The notes: generated from the letters alone by a model not told the origin. 64,000 nucleotides of DNA from Cupriavidus laharis (GCF_914271435.1 NZ_CAJZAI010000003.1:248001-312000), one strand, 5' to 3'; positions 34,536-44,208 are shown, counted from the stretch's first letter. Numbers and translations are program-made.

Positions 34536-35582
34536 TCAGAGAGTGACGTACTGTTCTGGCTCGAACACCATGCCGGTGATCGCGTGGCTGCGATCGGGAT
34601 CGCCCAGCCATGTTGACCAGCCCAGGCGCCCCTGGGAGCCAAGGATGGCGGGCGGCACGGAATCAGGGATCACCTGCAACTCGATTTCCCAGACAAACTC
34701 GAAGCCGACGAAGGCGCGCACCCAATCGACGAGGGTCGGCATGTCCCGGCCATTGGGCGTAAAGTCCAGGTACTGCTGCAAACCGAGCGGGCCGATCACC
34801 AATCGGAACTTGTTCTGCCGGTCCGGTACCATTTCACCAAGCATGGCGCCCTGGCCCATCATGCTCGGCGCACCGGGGCGCCCCAGGCGGCTGTGCTCGG
34901 CGGGATCGATGGCGATCCAGTGCAGGACGTACTCATCCATCCTGACGGGCACGCCAAAGAAGTGTGAGAGCGTAGCCGCGATGCCATCCGGGTTGCGTGC
35001 CTCGCGCACCAGGTGTGCACTGGCCGCCAGCCGCGCATGCGGGGGTAGATGACTCCCGGTGATTTCCTGGCCTTCGTCGCCAGCCAGCCAGCCGATGTAG
35101 CGCGAGAACACCTCGTCGTCGCGGCGATCGAGGCCCGCCGTGGCTTGCGAGCTGGCCCAGGCACGGTAGAACTGGGTGAACGCGCGGTGGTGGAACAGGT
35201 CCAGGAAGTCGGCGGTGGTGCTGTCGCGGTGCGCCTCGCTGCGCTCGCGCACGATCTCTGTCAGATGTATGGGCAGTGCGCCGTTCGGACCCAGCATGCC
35301 CAGGCCGAAGAGCTGCACCTTGAGCCCGCCCGGCAGGTGTTGCAGTTGCGCGATCTCGCGGGGCGCAAAGGTGAGCGCGGCCTGCTGGCCTGCCCGGAAC
35401 GGCTCGTCGCGCGGCCGGCTGGCCCACCCGACAGGCGGCAGATCCGGATGCCGGGCAGACAGATGCCTCAGCAACCCGAGGAAACTCAGTTTCCACGGTG
35501 CGTGGCCGGCATCATCGTCCGGGGTCGCCATGGTCGACCTGGTCGCGGATGGCGGTGCACTATCGTTGTGTCTCTTGAACAT
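34536..35582 (-). CDS. tssG: T6SS baseplate protein TssG
   Basis: A 348-residue TssG (ImpH/VasB family), with the conserved opening W-K-L-S-F-L-G-L-L-R-H-L and P-P-V-G-W-A-S-R-P, then L-F-G-L-G-M-L-G-P-N-G-A-L-P-I-H-L-T-E and D-F-L-D-L-F-H-H-R. TssG forms the baseplate wedge with TssF, TssE and TssK in the cytoplasm. It is 6 nt downstream of tssF and 2 nt before tssA. The second in-frame ATG at residue 18 is an alternative start, since the first 28 residues are variable. Confidence 0.92.
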   Translation of the reverse strand: MFKRHNDSAPPSATRSTMATPDDDAGHAPWKLSFLGLLRHLSARHPDLPPVGWASRPRDEPFRAGQQAALTFAPREIAQLQHLPGGLKVQLFGLGMLGPNGALPIHLTEIVRERSEAHRDSTTADFLDLFHHRAFTQFYRAWASSQATAGLDRRDDEVFSRYIGWLAGDEGQEITGSHLPPHARLAASAHLVREARNPDGIAATLSHFFGVPVRMDEYVLHWIAIDPAEHSRLGRPGAPSMMGQGAMLGEMVPDRQNKFRLVIGPLGLQQYLDFTPNGRDMPTLVDWVRAFVGFEFVWEIELQVIPDSVPPAILGSQGRLGWSTWLGDPDRSHAITGMVFEPEQYVTL

Positions 35583-35588
35583 GGGCGG

Positions 35589-37469
35589 CTACACGACGCT
35601 ACGGCCACCCATGCGGACCGGCCAACGATGCACCAGGCCGCGCTGCATGGAGTGCAGTTCGGTTTCAGTGAAGACGTTGACGGAGACGTGACGGGCCAGG
35701 AAATGCTCCAGCACCACGCCGAACAGATAGGGGCTGATGCCCGAAAAGCCGCTCTCGTCGACGGTCAGCTGGCACTGGATGCCGCGCCCGTAGATCAGGG
35801 GGCCATTGCCAGGCAGCCGGCGCATGACGGGCGCCACTTTTGAGGCAATCAGGCTCTGCACCTGCCCAAGATGCGCGCGATCGTCGTTCGCCACGAAGAG
35901 GCGAAGCATGTCGCGCAAGCCCTGGCCACCCGTGCGATGGTCAAGATCGGTCAGCGCCAGGTAGTTGAAGCCGAGGAGGCGGATCAGGCGCCAGGCCATC
36001 TCCCCGTCGGCAAAAGGCGGGCGCGGGGGCGACGGTGCCCGGATCAGCCCAATCCCTTCGACCGGAATCGACGCGGCTGGCGTCAGGTCGGAAAGTCCAT
36101 TGCGGGGCACCAGATTGGGCAAATCCCGATTGGTGACCAGTGAGCTCACCGACAGATGACGCAGGGCGTCGGGGTGGGGTGCCTCGTTCTGGTCAACCAG
36201 CGAAACGAATACCTCGGTACCGACGTAAGCCGTGCGCGTGCCGTATTTGCGAGCCTGCTCAGAGATCAGCCGGCGCTCGCGCCGCAAGGAAAAGTAGCGT
36301 CCATGATTGCCTTCGTCACTGTTGAGCGTGGCAAAGAGCGGCTGGAAATCGATGCTGGCACTATGCTGGGACTTCTGCCCGCCAAGCTGCTGGATGGTGT
36401 AGATCTCGAAGTCGAGTGGGTGCTGGCGGTCTGCAAGGAGGTGGAATTCGGCGCGGCCCGGCGTGATCTCGATACGGTCGGTGCGCTTCGGGAACAGGTT
36501 CACCACCGGTGTGCAGAAGAGCGCGAACTGGTCGCGGTCGACGTGGCTTGCCAGGCTGCCCGGCGGCTTGGACAGCAGGACCACAAGTTCGGCTTCCCGC
36601 CCGCGGATCCGGCTGAGCCCCTGCGCCAGCTTGTTGAGTCCGAAAAAGTAGAAGCGCTGCGGGCAGGCGAAGTACTCGTGCAGGAGGTTGTGCCCGTGAA
36701 AGCTGTTCGATTGCAACGGCAGGGCACCTTCACCCGGGCCCATGCCGACATAGCTGACGGCATCCTGCGTTACGGCGCAGGGGCGCTCGCCCATCGCGCC
36801 TGCCGGCGCAACGAGGGTCGAGGTGCTGGCGCTGTGCAAGAGCTCGAACAGGTGCGAGGCGATCTGGTCGTCCCCGCTCAGGTAGACCGGCAAATGATCC
36901 AGGCCCGGCAGTTGATCAAAGGTGGCGTCGCGCGTGCAGCGCAGGCGCAGGCGTAACGCCCCCTGTACCGAGACGTGGGCGGGCACATAGCGCTCCAGTC
37001 CCTGGATATCGGGGGGAATGCCGGTGAGGCGGGCTTCAGTGATCTCGATTGGCCACAGCGTCAACGGCTGCGTGGTGCGGAACTGGCAAGCCGTCTTTTC
37101 GCCCGGCGCCTGTGCGGCGTTGACTTCCGCGCCCCGTGGCACCTCGACCCCGCGAGCGAAATCGCCTTCGCTCTGGCTGGGGCGGAACTGCGCCACAGCG
37201 ATGGATGGGGTCGGTGCCACGTAGTTGGGGTAGATCACCTCCAGCAGCCGCTGCGTGAAGCGCGGGAACTCGGCGTCCAGCTTGATCTGGGTGCGCGCCG
37301 ACAGGAAGCAGAAGGCCTCGATCAGGCGTTCCACATAGGGATCGGCGACCTCGGTGCCATGCATGCCCAGGCGCCTGGCGACCTTGGGGTGTTGCTGGGC
37401 GAATTCCCCAGCCAGCTCGCGCATGTAGACGAGTTCACGATTGTAGTAGTCGAGGAGCTGTGGATCCAT
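35589..37469 (-). CDS. tssF: T6SS baseplate protein TssF
   Basis: A 626-residue protein of the normal TssF length. It begins with the family signature D-P-Q-L-L-D-Y-Y-N-R-E-L-V-Y-M-R-E-L-A-G-E-F and has H-P-K-V-A-R-R-L-G, E-A-F-C-F-L-S-A-R and a long central region with F-G-L-N-K-L. TssF and TssG form the wedge that carries the VgrG hub and docks on the membrane complex. The gene is separated from tssE by 4 nt and from tssG by 6 nt, consistent with stoichiometric translation. Confidence 0.95.
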   Translation of the reverse strand: MDPQLLDYYNRELVYMRELAGEFAQQHPKVARRLGMHGTEVADPYVERLIEAFCFLSARTQIKLDAEFPRFTQRLLEVIYPNYVAPTPSIAVAQFRPSQSEGDFARGVEVPRGAEVNAAQAPGEKTACQFRTTQPLTLWPIEITEARLTGIPPDIQGLERYVPAHVSVQGALRLRLRCTRDATFDQLPGLDHLPVYLSGDDQIASHLFELLHSASTSTLVAPAGAMGERPCAVTQDAVSYVGMGPGEGALPLQSNSFHGHNLLHEYFACPQRFYFFGLNKLAQGLSRIRGREAELVVLLSKPPGSLASHVDRDQFALFCTPVVNLFPKRTDRIEITPGRAEFHLLADRQHPLDFEIYTIQQLGGQKSQHSASIDFQPLFATLNSDEGNHGRYFSLRRERRLISEQARKYGTRTAYVGTEVFVSLVDQNEAPHPDALRHLSVSSLVTNRDLPNLVPRNGLSDLTPAASIPVEGIGLIRAPSPPRPPFADGEMAWRLIRLLGFNYLALTDLDHRTGGQGLRDMLRLFVANDDRAHLGQVQSLIASKVAPVMRRLPGNGPLIYGRGIQCQLTVDESGFSGISPYLFGVVLEHFLARHVSVNVFTETELHSMQRGLVHRWPVRMGGRSVV

Positions 37470-37473
37470 GGCG

Positions 37474-37995
37474 TCAGTTGGCGTGGATCGATTGGACGCT
37501 CATCCGGCTGGTTTCCAGGTCGAGCGAGCTTTGGGCTGTGAACGCCATCGGATACGGATCCATGTGGATCAGTCCCTTGATCTCAAATACCAGCGTGTTG
37601 TAGCGCTGCGGCGCGTCTTCCTTGAGCAGGGGCTTCACATCCAGTGAGCCGGGAATCAGCCGCGGCTCAAAATCCAGGATCGCACGTCGGACGATGGTGA
37701 CGATGTCGTTCCACTTGTGCGCAGACAGGTAGCTGCCGGCGACTGGCGGCACTCCGTAGTTGATGGTGGAACTGGCCGCTGCCGGATAGCGCTTGCGATC
37801 GATCTCGTCCTCGCGGTTGGTGGTGTTGAGAAGATACGTGAGATCGCGCTGGATGATCTCGCGCATCTGGGCGCGTGTGACGGTGTATTCGTTCGCGCGC
37901 TCTGTCTGACGCTGCGGTGCATCGTCGCGCAACCGGTCAAACAAGGTTGGCAGCAGCTGCGAGTTCGGGCGACGCGGTGGGCGATGCTCAGCCAT
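37474..37995 (-). CDS. tssE: T6SS baseplate protein TssE (gp25-like)
   Basis: A 173-residue gp25-like protein: L-P-T-L-F-D-R-L-R-D-D near the N-terminus, a gp25 core with N-Y-G-V-P-P-V-A-G-S, and I-V-R-R-A-I-L-D-F-E-P-R-L containing the E-P-R motif that contacts the sheath. The ATG at 37995 overlaps the end of a preceding small frame by 8 nt. TssE connects the baseplate wedge to the first sheath ring. Confidence 0.93.
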   Translation of the reverse strand: MAEHRPPRRPNSQLLPTLFDRLRDDAPQRQTERANEYTVTRAQMREIIQRDLTYLLNTTNREDEIDRKRYPAAASSTINYGVPPVAGSYLSAHKWNDIVTIVRRAILDFEPRLIPGSLDVKPLLKEDAPQRYNTLVFEIKGLIHMDPYPMAFTAQSSLDLETSRMSVQSIHAN

Positions 37996-38179
37996 GTTCG
38001 ACACGCAGGGTAAGGAGTACGCGTGGCCAGTCGCCGACCACGCACAGCCACTGGAACAACGGCCAGCGGATGCCAACGGAGCCCGGCTGCTGGCACACCT
38101 GGGTTTCCGCTGTGGTCCGGAGGATGGACGACAGCACCGCAGTGGGCGTGCCGGCGGCCCTCCGCACGTCAAGCGTCAT
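37988..38179 (-). CDS. Possible small coupled ORF between tagK-like gene and tssE
   Basis: A 63-residue frame that overlaps the tagK-like gene by 11 nt and tssE by 8 nt. The composition (T-L-D-V-R-R, Q-Q-P-G-S-V-G-I-R-W-P-L-F-Q-W, W-P-R-V-L-L-T-L-R-V-E) is protein-like rather than the Arg/Pro/Ala-rich type of shadow frames. The fit of both overlaps suggests translational coupling. I do not recognise a family and cannot see a signal peptide or a membrane segment. It might be an accessory baseplate component or simply a non-coding spacer. Confidence 0.45.
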   Translation of the reverse strand: MTLDVRRAAGTPTAVLSSILRTTAETQVCQQPGSVGIRWPLFQWLCVVGDWPRVLLTLRVEHG

Positions 38180-38774
38180 GATCGGACTCCGGCGTTTGCG
38201 CTTGCGCAGGACGATAGGCGCTGTCCATCGAGATGAGATGGTGTTCGCGACGAGTAAGGGGGACGGCGACATCACGGCGCCGCGTGGGGACGATGTCCCC
38301 TGCGAACAGACGCAGGACATCTGGCGCCGGTGCGACGGCAAAGAATTGCTGGTCATCCGGCGATCCGGGTGCGCCGAGCAAGACGTCGATGTGACGCGCG
38401 ACGTCCAGCATATCCATCAGGCTGCCGTCACTGGCGGCCTTGTGCGCGAATGGCCGCAGCGGACCCGGATCGCCTTTGCCAGGCAGCGTTCCGGTCGACG
38501 CCGCGCCGGAATCCGGAAGCGCCGCGTGCGCGCTGACGTAGTCGGGGTCGCGCAGGACCGCTTCGGCCTCGCGCTTGATCTGTTCAAGCACGTCTGTTGA
38601 TCCGCGTGCATCGGTTTGCGGCACCACGCCGCCGGCGGCCTGCGGCAGCAAGGAAAAAGGATCCGCAGCCTCGGGATGCGCGGCACTCCACCACGGCCAG
38701 GACGTGCTGCTGGTATCTCCCGTCAAAGGATCGATGAGAGGAGTTCCTCCCGCTTCGGGCTGCCTGCTATCCAT
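38169..38774 (-). CDS. T6SS-associated protein, probable TagK-domain type
   Basis: A 201-residue protein. The N-terminal half is rich in Pro, Ser and Gly and probably flexible. The C-terminal half (L-M-D-M-L-D-V-A-R, A-P-A-P-D-V-L-R-L-F-A-G-D, P-L-T-R-R-E-H-H-L-I-S-M-D-S) resembles the conserved tail of TagK-domain proteins that accompany Burkholderia/Ralstonia T6SS clusters. The molecular role of this domain is unknown to me. It is the first gene of the leftward operon. The ATG at 38774 is preferred; an upstream in-frame ATG at 38852 would place the start in the AT-rich gap. Confidence 0.55.
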   Translation of the reverse strand: MDSRQPEAGGTPLIDPLTGDTSSTSWPWWSAAHPEAADPFSLLPQAAGGVVPQTDARGSTDVLEQIKREAEAVLRDPDYVSAHAALPDSGAASTGTLPGKGDPGPLRPFAHKAASDGSLMDMLDVARHIDVLLGAPGSPDDQQFFAVAPAPDVLRLFAGDIVPTRRRDVAVPLTRREHHLISMDSAYRPAQAQTPESDHDA

Positions 38775-39237
38775 GGGAGTTTTTGATCCGTTTCGAAAAT
38801 TGGCTCGATGATATTCGCATATTGAACCGGGGCAAAATGCAAAAAATTGCAATATTAATATTTTTAAAGCTAAAGTGAGAATTAAATAACTTTAATGCAG
38901 ATTTAGGAGTTTTCTTATGGATGCCGTAGTCTGATTATGCATATAGCGTTGTAAATGTATCAATTTGTATAAATTTGACGCTAAGTTTGTGAGGAATCAT
39001 TGTTTGGGAGATATTGCGGTGGTAATCGCGCGCGAATCATTGGAAAGTTCCAGAAAGATCAAGATTATTGTTGATATGGCGCAAATATGTGTGCCCAGCC
39101 GATAAATGGAGCCGTCGCTCTGCTGCCACATGGAGATTTGCGAGGCTAAGGATTTGTCCATACCCTGAAAAAGGCATTAATCAAGATTCACTACCCGGGC
39201 AAGGGTGCTCCGCTCATTCAGAAAGGCAAGGCATCGA
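38775..39237. promoter_or_regulatory. AT-rich divergent control region of the T6SS
   Basis: A 463-bp gap without a gene, strongly AT-rich from about 38800 to 39100 in an otherwise GC-rich window. It contains runs such as A6 and T5, and a TGCAA-N4-TTGCA repeat at 38838-38851. It must hold the promoters of the leftward tagK-tssA and rightward tssH-tagF operons. No clean sigma70 or sigma54 (-24/-12) pair was identifiable. Its composition suits binding of an H-NS-like silencer. Confidence 0.6.
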
Positions 39238-41952
39238 ATGGATATTTCCCGTCAGGCGCTGTTCGGGCGACTCAATCCCACCTTGTTCAAGGCGATTGAA
39301 AGCGCGACCGTCTTCTGCAAACTGCGTGGCAACCCATATGTGGAGCTTGTGCATTGGCTGCATCAGTTGCTGCAGGCACCCGATGGCGATCTGCAACGGA
39401 TCCTGCGGCACGCCGGCGCCGATCTCTCGGCGCTGGGTGCCGACCTGACCCGAGCACTGGCGTCGCTGCCGGCAGGTGCTACGTCGATCAGCGATTTCTC
39501 GTTCCAGGTCGAGGCCGCGATCCAACGCGCCTGGGTCTATGCGACGCTGGCCTTCGACGACGATCGTGTGCGTGGCGCGTACCTGCTGACTGCATTGCTC
39601 AAGACGCCCGAGCTGCGCCGCACGATGCTCGGCATGTCGTTCCAATTCGGCAAGGTTCGCTCCGATAATCTCCTCGAAGCTGTCCCTGCGCTGGTGGCAC
39701 AGTCTCCGGAAAGCCATGAAGCGGCCTACGCCGGCAGTGGTCTGGCACCGGCCATGCCGGGTGAAGCCAGCGCCGCCATGCCTCCGACCGCCGCGGGCCA
39801 ATCCGCGCTGGGCCAGTATTGCCGTGACTTGACCGAGGCGGCCCGCAAGGGCCAGCTTGACCCTGTCATCGGCCGCGAGCATGAAATCCGTACCATGACG
39901 GACATCCTGCTGCGCCGCCGCCAAAACAATCCGCTCCTGACTGGCGAGGCCGGAGTCGGCAAGACCGCTGTGATCGAAGGACTCGCGCAAGCCATTGCCG
40001 CAGGTGAAGTGCCACCGAACCTGAAGCAGGTGCGACTGCTCAGCCTTGACGTTGGCGCGCTGCTTGCCGGCGCCAGCATGAAGGGCGAGTTCGAGGCGCG
40101 CCTGAAGCGCGTGCTGGAAGAGGTCGACAGGTCGCTGAAGCCGGTGATCCTGTTCGTCGACGAGATCCATACCCTCGTTGGCGCAGGCGGCGCCGCTGGC
40201 ACGGGCGACGCCGCCAACCTGCTCAAACCTGCGCTTGCACGGGGGGTGTTGCGCACCATTGGCGCCACGACCTGGAGCGAGTACAAACGCCACATCGAGA
40301 AAGATCCCGCGCTTACGCGCCGCTTCCAGGTGCTGCAGGTCATGGAACCGGAGGAAGCCGGGGCGATTGCGATGCTTCGCGGGCTCGTGGCCACGTTCGA
40401 GGGCCATCATCGGGTGCTCATTCGCGACGAAGCCGTGCGGGCCGCCGTGAAACTGTCACACCGCTACATCCCGTCGCGCCAGTTGCCTGACAAGGCGATC
40501 AGCCTGCTGGACACAGCGTGCGCGCGTGTTGCGCTGTCGTTGCACGCGCCGCCGGCGGAAGTCGAACACTTGCGCCAGCAGCTTTCCGCGGCCGGCACTG
40601 AGTGCGCATTGCTGGCAAAGGAGGCCGGATTCGGCAAGCCGGATGCCGTGCGGATCGCAGTGGCACACGCGGGGCGTGAGCAGGTCGATGCAGAACTGGC
40701 ACTGGCTGAAGCGCGCTGGGAGCGCGAACGCAGCCTGGCGAGCGATCTGCTCACGCGCCGGCAAGCGCTGGTTGAGTCGCTGGCGCACGAGCCGGCGATG
40801 GCGGCGGATGCGCAGCGCGCGTTGGAAGCGACCGAGGCCGACCTGCGTGCAGTCCAGGCCGATGGGCCGCTCGTGCACACGGAAGTGGATGAAACGGTTG
40901 TAGCAGCCATTGTCGCTGACTGGACGGGGATTCCCGTCGGGCGCATGGTGGCGGACGAGGTCGAAACCATCATGCAGTTGCCGCAGATCCTGGCTGCCCG
41001 CGTCGTTGGCCAGGACCATGCGCTGACCCAGCTTGGCGAGCGCGTCCAGACCGCCCGGGCGCGCCTGACGGATCCCGGAAGGCCGGTAGGCGTTTTCCTG
41101 CTGGTCGGACCCTCTGGCGTTGGCAAGACCGAGACCGCGCTGGCGCTGGCCGACGCCCTGTACGGGGGCGAGCAGAACGTCATCACCATCAACCTCTCCG
41201 AGTTCCAGGAGTCGCACACGGCTTCGACGCTCAAGGGCGCGCCTCCTGGCTATGTCGGCTATGGCGAGGGCGGCGTGCTGACCGAGGCCGTGCGCCGCCG
41301 GCCGCATAGCGTGGTGCTGCTCGACGAGGTCGAGAAGGCCCACCCTGATGTGCGCGAAGTCTTCTACCAGGTTTTTGACAAGGGCTACATGGAGGACGGG
41401 GAAGGGCGCTACATCGATTTCAAGAACACCATCCTGCTGCTCACCAGCAATGCCGGTTCCGAACTGCTGGCCAGCTTGTGCGAGGACCCCGCCCTGATGT
41501 CGGATCCAGCTGCCCTGCGCGAGGCCCTGATGCCTGAGCTGTGCAAAGTGTTCCCTGCAGCCTTCCTCGGCCGCATGGTGGTTGTCCCCTACCTGCCGTT
41601 GGCCGCAGGAAACCTCGGCCGCATCGTGCGCCTGCACCTGGACCGGCTGGCTACGCGAATGCGCGACCAGCACGAAATTGCACTCACCTACGACGAGGCC
41701 GTGGTCGAGTTCATCGTGACGCGCTGCCCGGTGGGTGAGACAGGCGCCCGGCAACTGATCAGCTTCATCGAACAGGCCATCCAGCCGCAACTGGCGCGGC
41801 TATGGCTCAAGGCCCTCTCCGAGAAGACGCAGCTGGCCGCGATCGATATCGGGCTGTCCAGTGCCGGGACTCCCGAGTTGGCCTACCACGCCGAATACCG
41901 AGCCGGCCACGACGTTGTTAGGCCCCATGTTCCCGAAGCCAGAGCGGCCTGA
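39238..41952 (+). CDS. tssH: T6SS sheath-disassembly ATPase TssH (ClpV)
   Basis: A 904-residue AAA+ ATPase with the ClpV layout. The N-terminal domain covers about 1-160 (L-F-G-R-L-N-P-T-L-F, E-S-A-T-V-F-C-K). The first ATPase has Walker A G-E-A-G-V-G-K-T near residue 236 and Walker B I-L-F-V-D-E-I-H. A coiled middle domain follows, then a second ATPase with G-P-S-G-V-G-K-T-E near 623 and V-V-L-L-D-E-V-E-K. It recycles contracted TssBC sheath. AAGG precedes the ATG at 39238; the further upstream ATG at 39205 lacks family similarity. First gene of the rightward operon. Confidence 0.95.
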   Translation: MDISRQALFGRLNPTLFKAIESATVFCKLRGNPYVELVHWLHQLLQAPDGDLQRILRHAGADLSALGADLTRALASLPAGATSISDFSFQVEAAIQRAWVYATLAFDDDRVRGAYLLTALLKTPELRRTMLGMSFQFGKVRSDNLLEAVPALVAQSPESHEAAYAGSGLAPAMPGEASAAMPPTAAGQSALGQYCRDLTEAARKGQLDPVIGREHEIRTMTDILLRRRQNNPLLTGEAGVGKTAVIEGLAQAIAAGEVPPNLKQVRLLSLDVGALLAGASMKGEFEARLKRVLEEVDRSLKPVILFVDEIHTLVGAGGAAGTGDAANLLKPALARGVLRTIGATTWSEYKRHIEKDPALTRRFQVLQVMEPEEAGAIAMLRGLVATFEGHHRVLIRDEAVRAAVKLSHRYIPSRQLPDKAISLLDTACARVALSLHAPPAEVEHLRQQLSAAGTECALLAKEAGFGKPDAVRIAVAHAGREQVDAELALAEARWERERSLASDLLTRRQALVESLAHEPAMAADAQRALEATEADLRAVQADGPLVHTEVDETVVAAIVADWTGIPVGRMVADEVETIMQLPQILAARVVGQDHALTQLGERVQTARARLTDPGRPVGVFLLVGPSGVGKTETALALADALYGGEQNVITINLSEFQESHTASTLKGAPPGYVGYGEGGVLTEAVRRRPHSVVLLDEVEKAHPDVREVFYQVFDKGYMEDGEGRYIDFKNTILLLTSNAGSELLASLCEDPALMSDPAALREALMPELCKVFPAAFLGRMVVVPYLPLAAGNLGRIVRLHLDRLATRMRDQHEIALTYDEAVVEFIVTRCPVGETGARQLISFIEQAIQPQLARLWLKALSEKTQLAAIDIGLSSAGTPELAYHAEYRAGHDVVRPHVPEARAA

Positions 41953-42001
41953 CGCCGTGCGGCACGTCCTTGCAACCCCTTGTCATCCGTTGAGGAGACC
42001 C

Positions 42002-42535
42002 ATGTCAGTTGTGAACAGTTCGCAGAAATTCATCGCACGCAACCGCGCGCCACGTGTGCAGATCGAGTACGACGTCGAAGTCTACGGCTCCGAGAAGCGC
42101 ATCGAGCTGCCTTTCGTGATGGGAGTGCTTGCCGATCTGTCGGGCAAGCCTGCCGAAGCGCTGCCGCCGGTGTCGGACCGGAAGTTCCTCGATATCGATA
42201 CCGATAACTTCGACGAGCGCATGAAGGCCATGAAGCCCCGTGTGGCGTTCGCAGTGCCTAACACGCTTTCCGGCGACGGCCAGCTCATGGTCGACATGAC
42301 GTTCGAGAGCATCGAGGACTTCTCGCCGGCGGCGGTCGCCGGCAAGGTTGATGCGCTCAAGCAACTGCTGGACGCCCGTACACAGCTTGCCAACCTGCAG
42401 ACCTACATGGACGGTAAGTCGGGCGCCGAATCGCTGATCAACCAGCTGTTGCAGGACCCCGCGTTGCTGCAGGCGCTTGCCAGGGCGCCCAAGCCTGCGG
42501 TCAACCAGGCTGATACCGAAGCCGGTCAGTCCTGA
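42002..42535 (+). CDS. tssB: T6SS sheath protein TssB
   Basis: A 177-residue small sheath subunit. It has the TssB start S-S-Q-K-F-I-A-R-N-R-A-P-R-V-Q-I, L-P-F-V-M-G-V-L-A-D-L-S-G, D-R-K-F-L-D-I-D-x-D-N-F-D and a C-terminal helix. TGAGGAG gives a strong ribosome-binding site. It pairs with TssC to form the contractile sheath in the cytoplasm. It lies 49 nt after tssH and 49 nt before tssC. Confidence 0.95.
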   Translation: MSVVNSSQKFIARNRAPRVQIEYDVEVYGSEKRIELPFVMGVLADLSGKPAEALPPVSDRKFLDIDTDNFDERMKAMKPRVAFAVPNTLSGDGQLMVDMTFESIEDFSPAAVAGKVDALKQLLDARTQLANLQTYMDGKSGAESLINQLLQDPALLQALARAPKPAVNQADTEAGQS

Positions 42536-42584
42536 CTGGCCCGACTGCTTGCCTACCTGATCCACCTGACAAAGCAACCATCCC

Positions 42585-44078
42585 ATGGCTTCCGCCCAAC
42601 AAACACAACAGCAAGCGGCCGCGACCGCTGAGCATTCCGACTTCGCCGCGCTGATCGGCCGCGAGTTCTCTCCCAAGACCGACCAGGCCCGTGAAGCGGT
42701 CGATCTCGCTGTGAAGACCCTGGCCGAGCAGGCGCTCGCCAGCACGTTCACCATGAGCGACGATGCGTACAAGAGCATTGAAGCCATCATCGGCGCGATC
42801 GACAAGAAGCTTTCCGAGCAGATCAATCTGATCCTGCATCACGAGGATTTTCAGAAGCTCGAATCGGCCTGGCGCGGCCTGCATCACCTCGTGTCCAATA
42901 CCGAAACCGACGACAAGCTGCGCATCCGCGTGATGGACATGTCCAAGGAGGAGCTGCGCCGTACCCTGCGCCGCTACAAGGGCATCGGCTGGGACCAGAG
43001 CCCGTTCTTCAAGCGCATCTACGAGGAAGAGTACGGCCAGCTCGGGGGGGAGCCCTATGGCTGCCTCGTGGCCGACTACTATTTCGACCACACCCCACCC
43101 GATGTGGAGCTGCTCGGCTCGATCGCAAAGATTTCGGCAGCGGCCCACGCACCGTTCATTGCCGGTGCATCGCCGTCAGTGCTGCAGATGGATTCGTGGC
43201 AGGAACTGGCCAACCCGCGCGATCTGTCCAAGATATTCCAGAACCTGGAATACGCGCCATGGAACAGCCTGCGCAATTCGGAAGATGCACGCTACGTGGG
43301 CCTGGCCATGCCGCGCTACCTGTCGCGCCTGCCATATGGCATCCAGACCAATCCGGTCGATGAATTCGACTTCGAGGAAGACACCGACGGCGCGGATCAC
43401 CGCAAGTACGTATGGAGCAACGCGGCGTACGCCATGGCTGTCAACATCAACCGTTCCTTCAAGCTGTATGGCTGGTGCACGCTGATTCGCGGCGTGGAGA
43501 GCGGTGGCGTGGTGGAGAACCTGCCGTGCCACACCTTCCCGACCGACGATGGCGGCATCGACATGAAGTGCCCGACCGAGATCGCCATCTCGGACCGCCG
43601 CGAGGCCGAGCTGTCGAAGAACGGCTTCATCTCGCTGGTGCACCGCAAGAATACCGACTACGCGGCATTCATCGGTGCGCAATCGCTGCAGAAGCCCGCC
43701 GAATACTACGACGCCGACGCTACTGCCAACGCCAACCTGTCGGCGCGCCTGCCGTACCTGTTCGCATGCTCGCGCTTCGCGCACTACCTGAAATGCATCG
43801 TGCGCGACAAGATCGGTGCCTTCAAGGAGCGCGAGGACATGCAGCGCTGGCTCAACGAATGGATCATGAACTATGTGGACGCCGATCCTGCCAATTCGTC
43901 GCAGGAGACCAAGGCACGGCGGCCGCTGGCGGCCGCCGAAGTGGTGGTCGAAGAAATGGAAGGAAATCCTGGCTACTACAGCGCCAAATTCTTCCTGCGC
44001 CCGCATTTCCAGCTCGAAGGCCTGACTGTGTCGCTGCGCCTCGTCGCACGCCTGCCATCGGTCAAGGACGCCGCATAG
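42585..44078 (+). CDS. tssC: T6SS sheath protein TssC
   Basis: A 497-residue large sheath subunit of the normal length. It has I-I-G-A-I-D-K-K-L-S-E-Q, E-S-A-W-R-G-L, F-K-R-I-Y-E-E-E-Y-G-Q-L-G-G-E-P-Y-G, and the C-terminal H-F-Q-L-E-G-L-T-V-S-L-R-L-V motif needed for sheath-handshake contacts. With TssB it builds the contractile sheath around the Hcp tube. The 130-nt gap that follows it holds a GAAGGAG ribosome-binding site for hcp. Confidence 0.96.
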   Translation: MASAQQTQQQAAATAEHSDFAALIGREFSPKTDQAREAVDLAVKTLAEQALASTFTMSDDAYKSIEAIIGAIDKKLSEQINLILHHEDFQKLESAWRGLHHLVSNTETDDKLRIRVMDMSKEELRRTLRRYKGIGWDQSPFFKRIYEEEYGQLGGEPYGCLVADYYFDHTPPDVELLGSIAKISAAAHAPFIAGASPSVLQMDSWQELANPRDLSKIFQNLEYAPWNSLRNSEDARYVGLAMPRYLSRLPYGIQTNPVDEFDFEEDTDGADHRKYVWSNAAYAMAVNINRSFKLYGWCTLIRGVESGGVVENLPCHTFPTDDGGIDMKCPTEIAISDRREAELSKNGFISLVHRKNTDYAAFIGAQSLQKPAEYYDADATANANLSARLPYLFACSRFAHYLKCIVRDKIGAFKEREDMQRWLNEWIMNYVDADPANSSQETKARRPLAAAEVVVEEMEGNPGYYSAKFFLRPHFQLEGLTVSLRLVARLPSVKDAA

Positions 44079-44208
44079 GCGGTTCCAAAACAGCGCCGCC
44101 CCTCGAAGTCGAACCGGTAGTACCTCAACCAGTCGCCGCCGCCCTTTCCTGGGTCGCGGCACGGTCTGGGCTCTTGTCTGCAGTACCTAAACGTGAAGGA
44201 GTTTTGCA

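Noticed and set aside
38775..39237. Sigma54 promoter for the T6SS
   Set aside because: No GG-N10-GC pair matching TGGCAC-N5-TTGCA was found on either strand.
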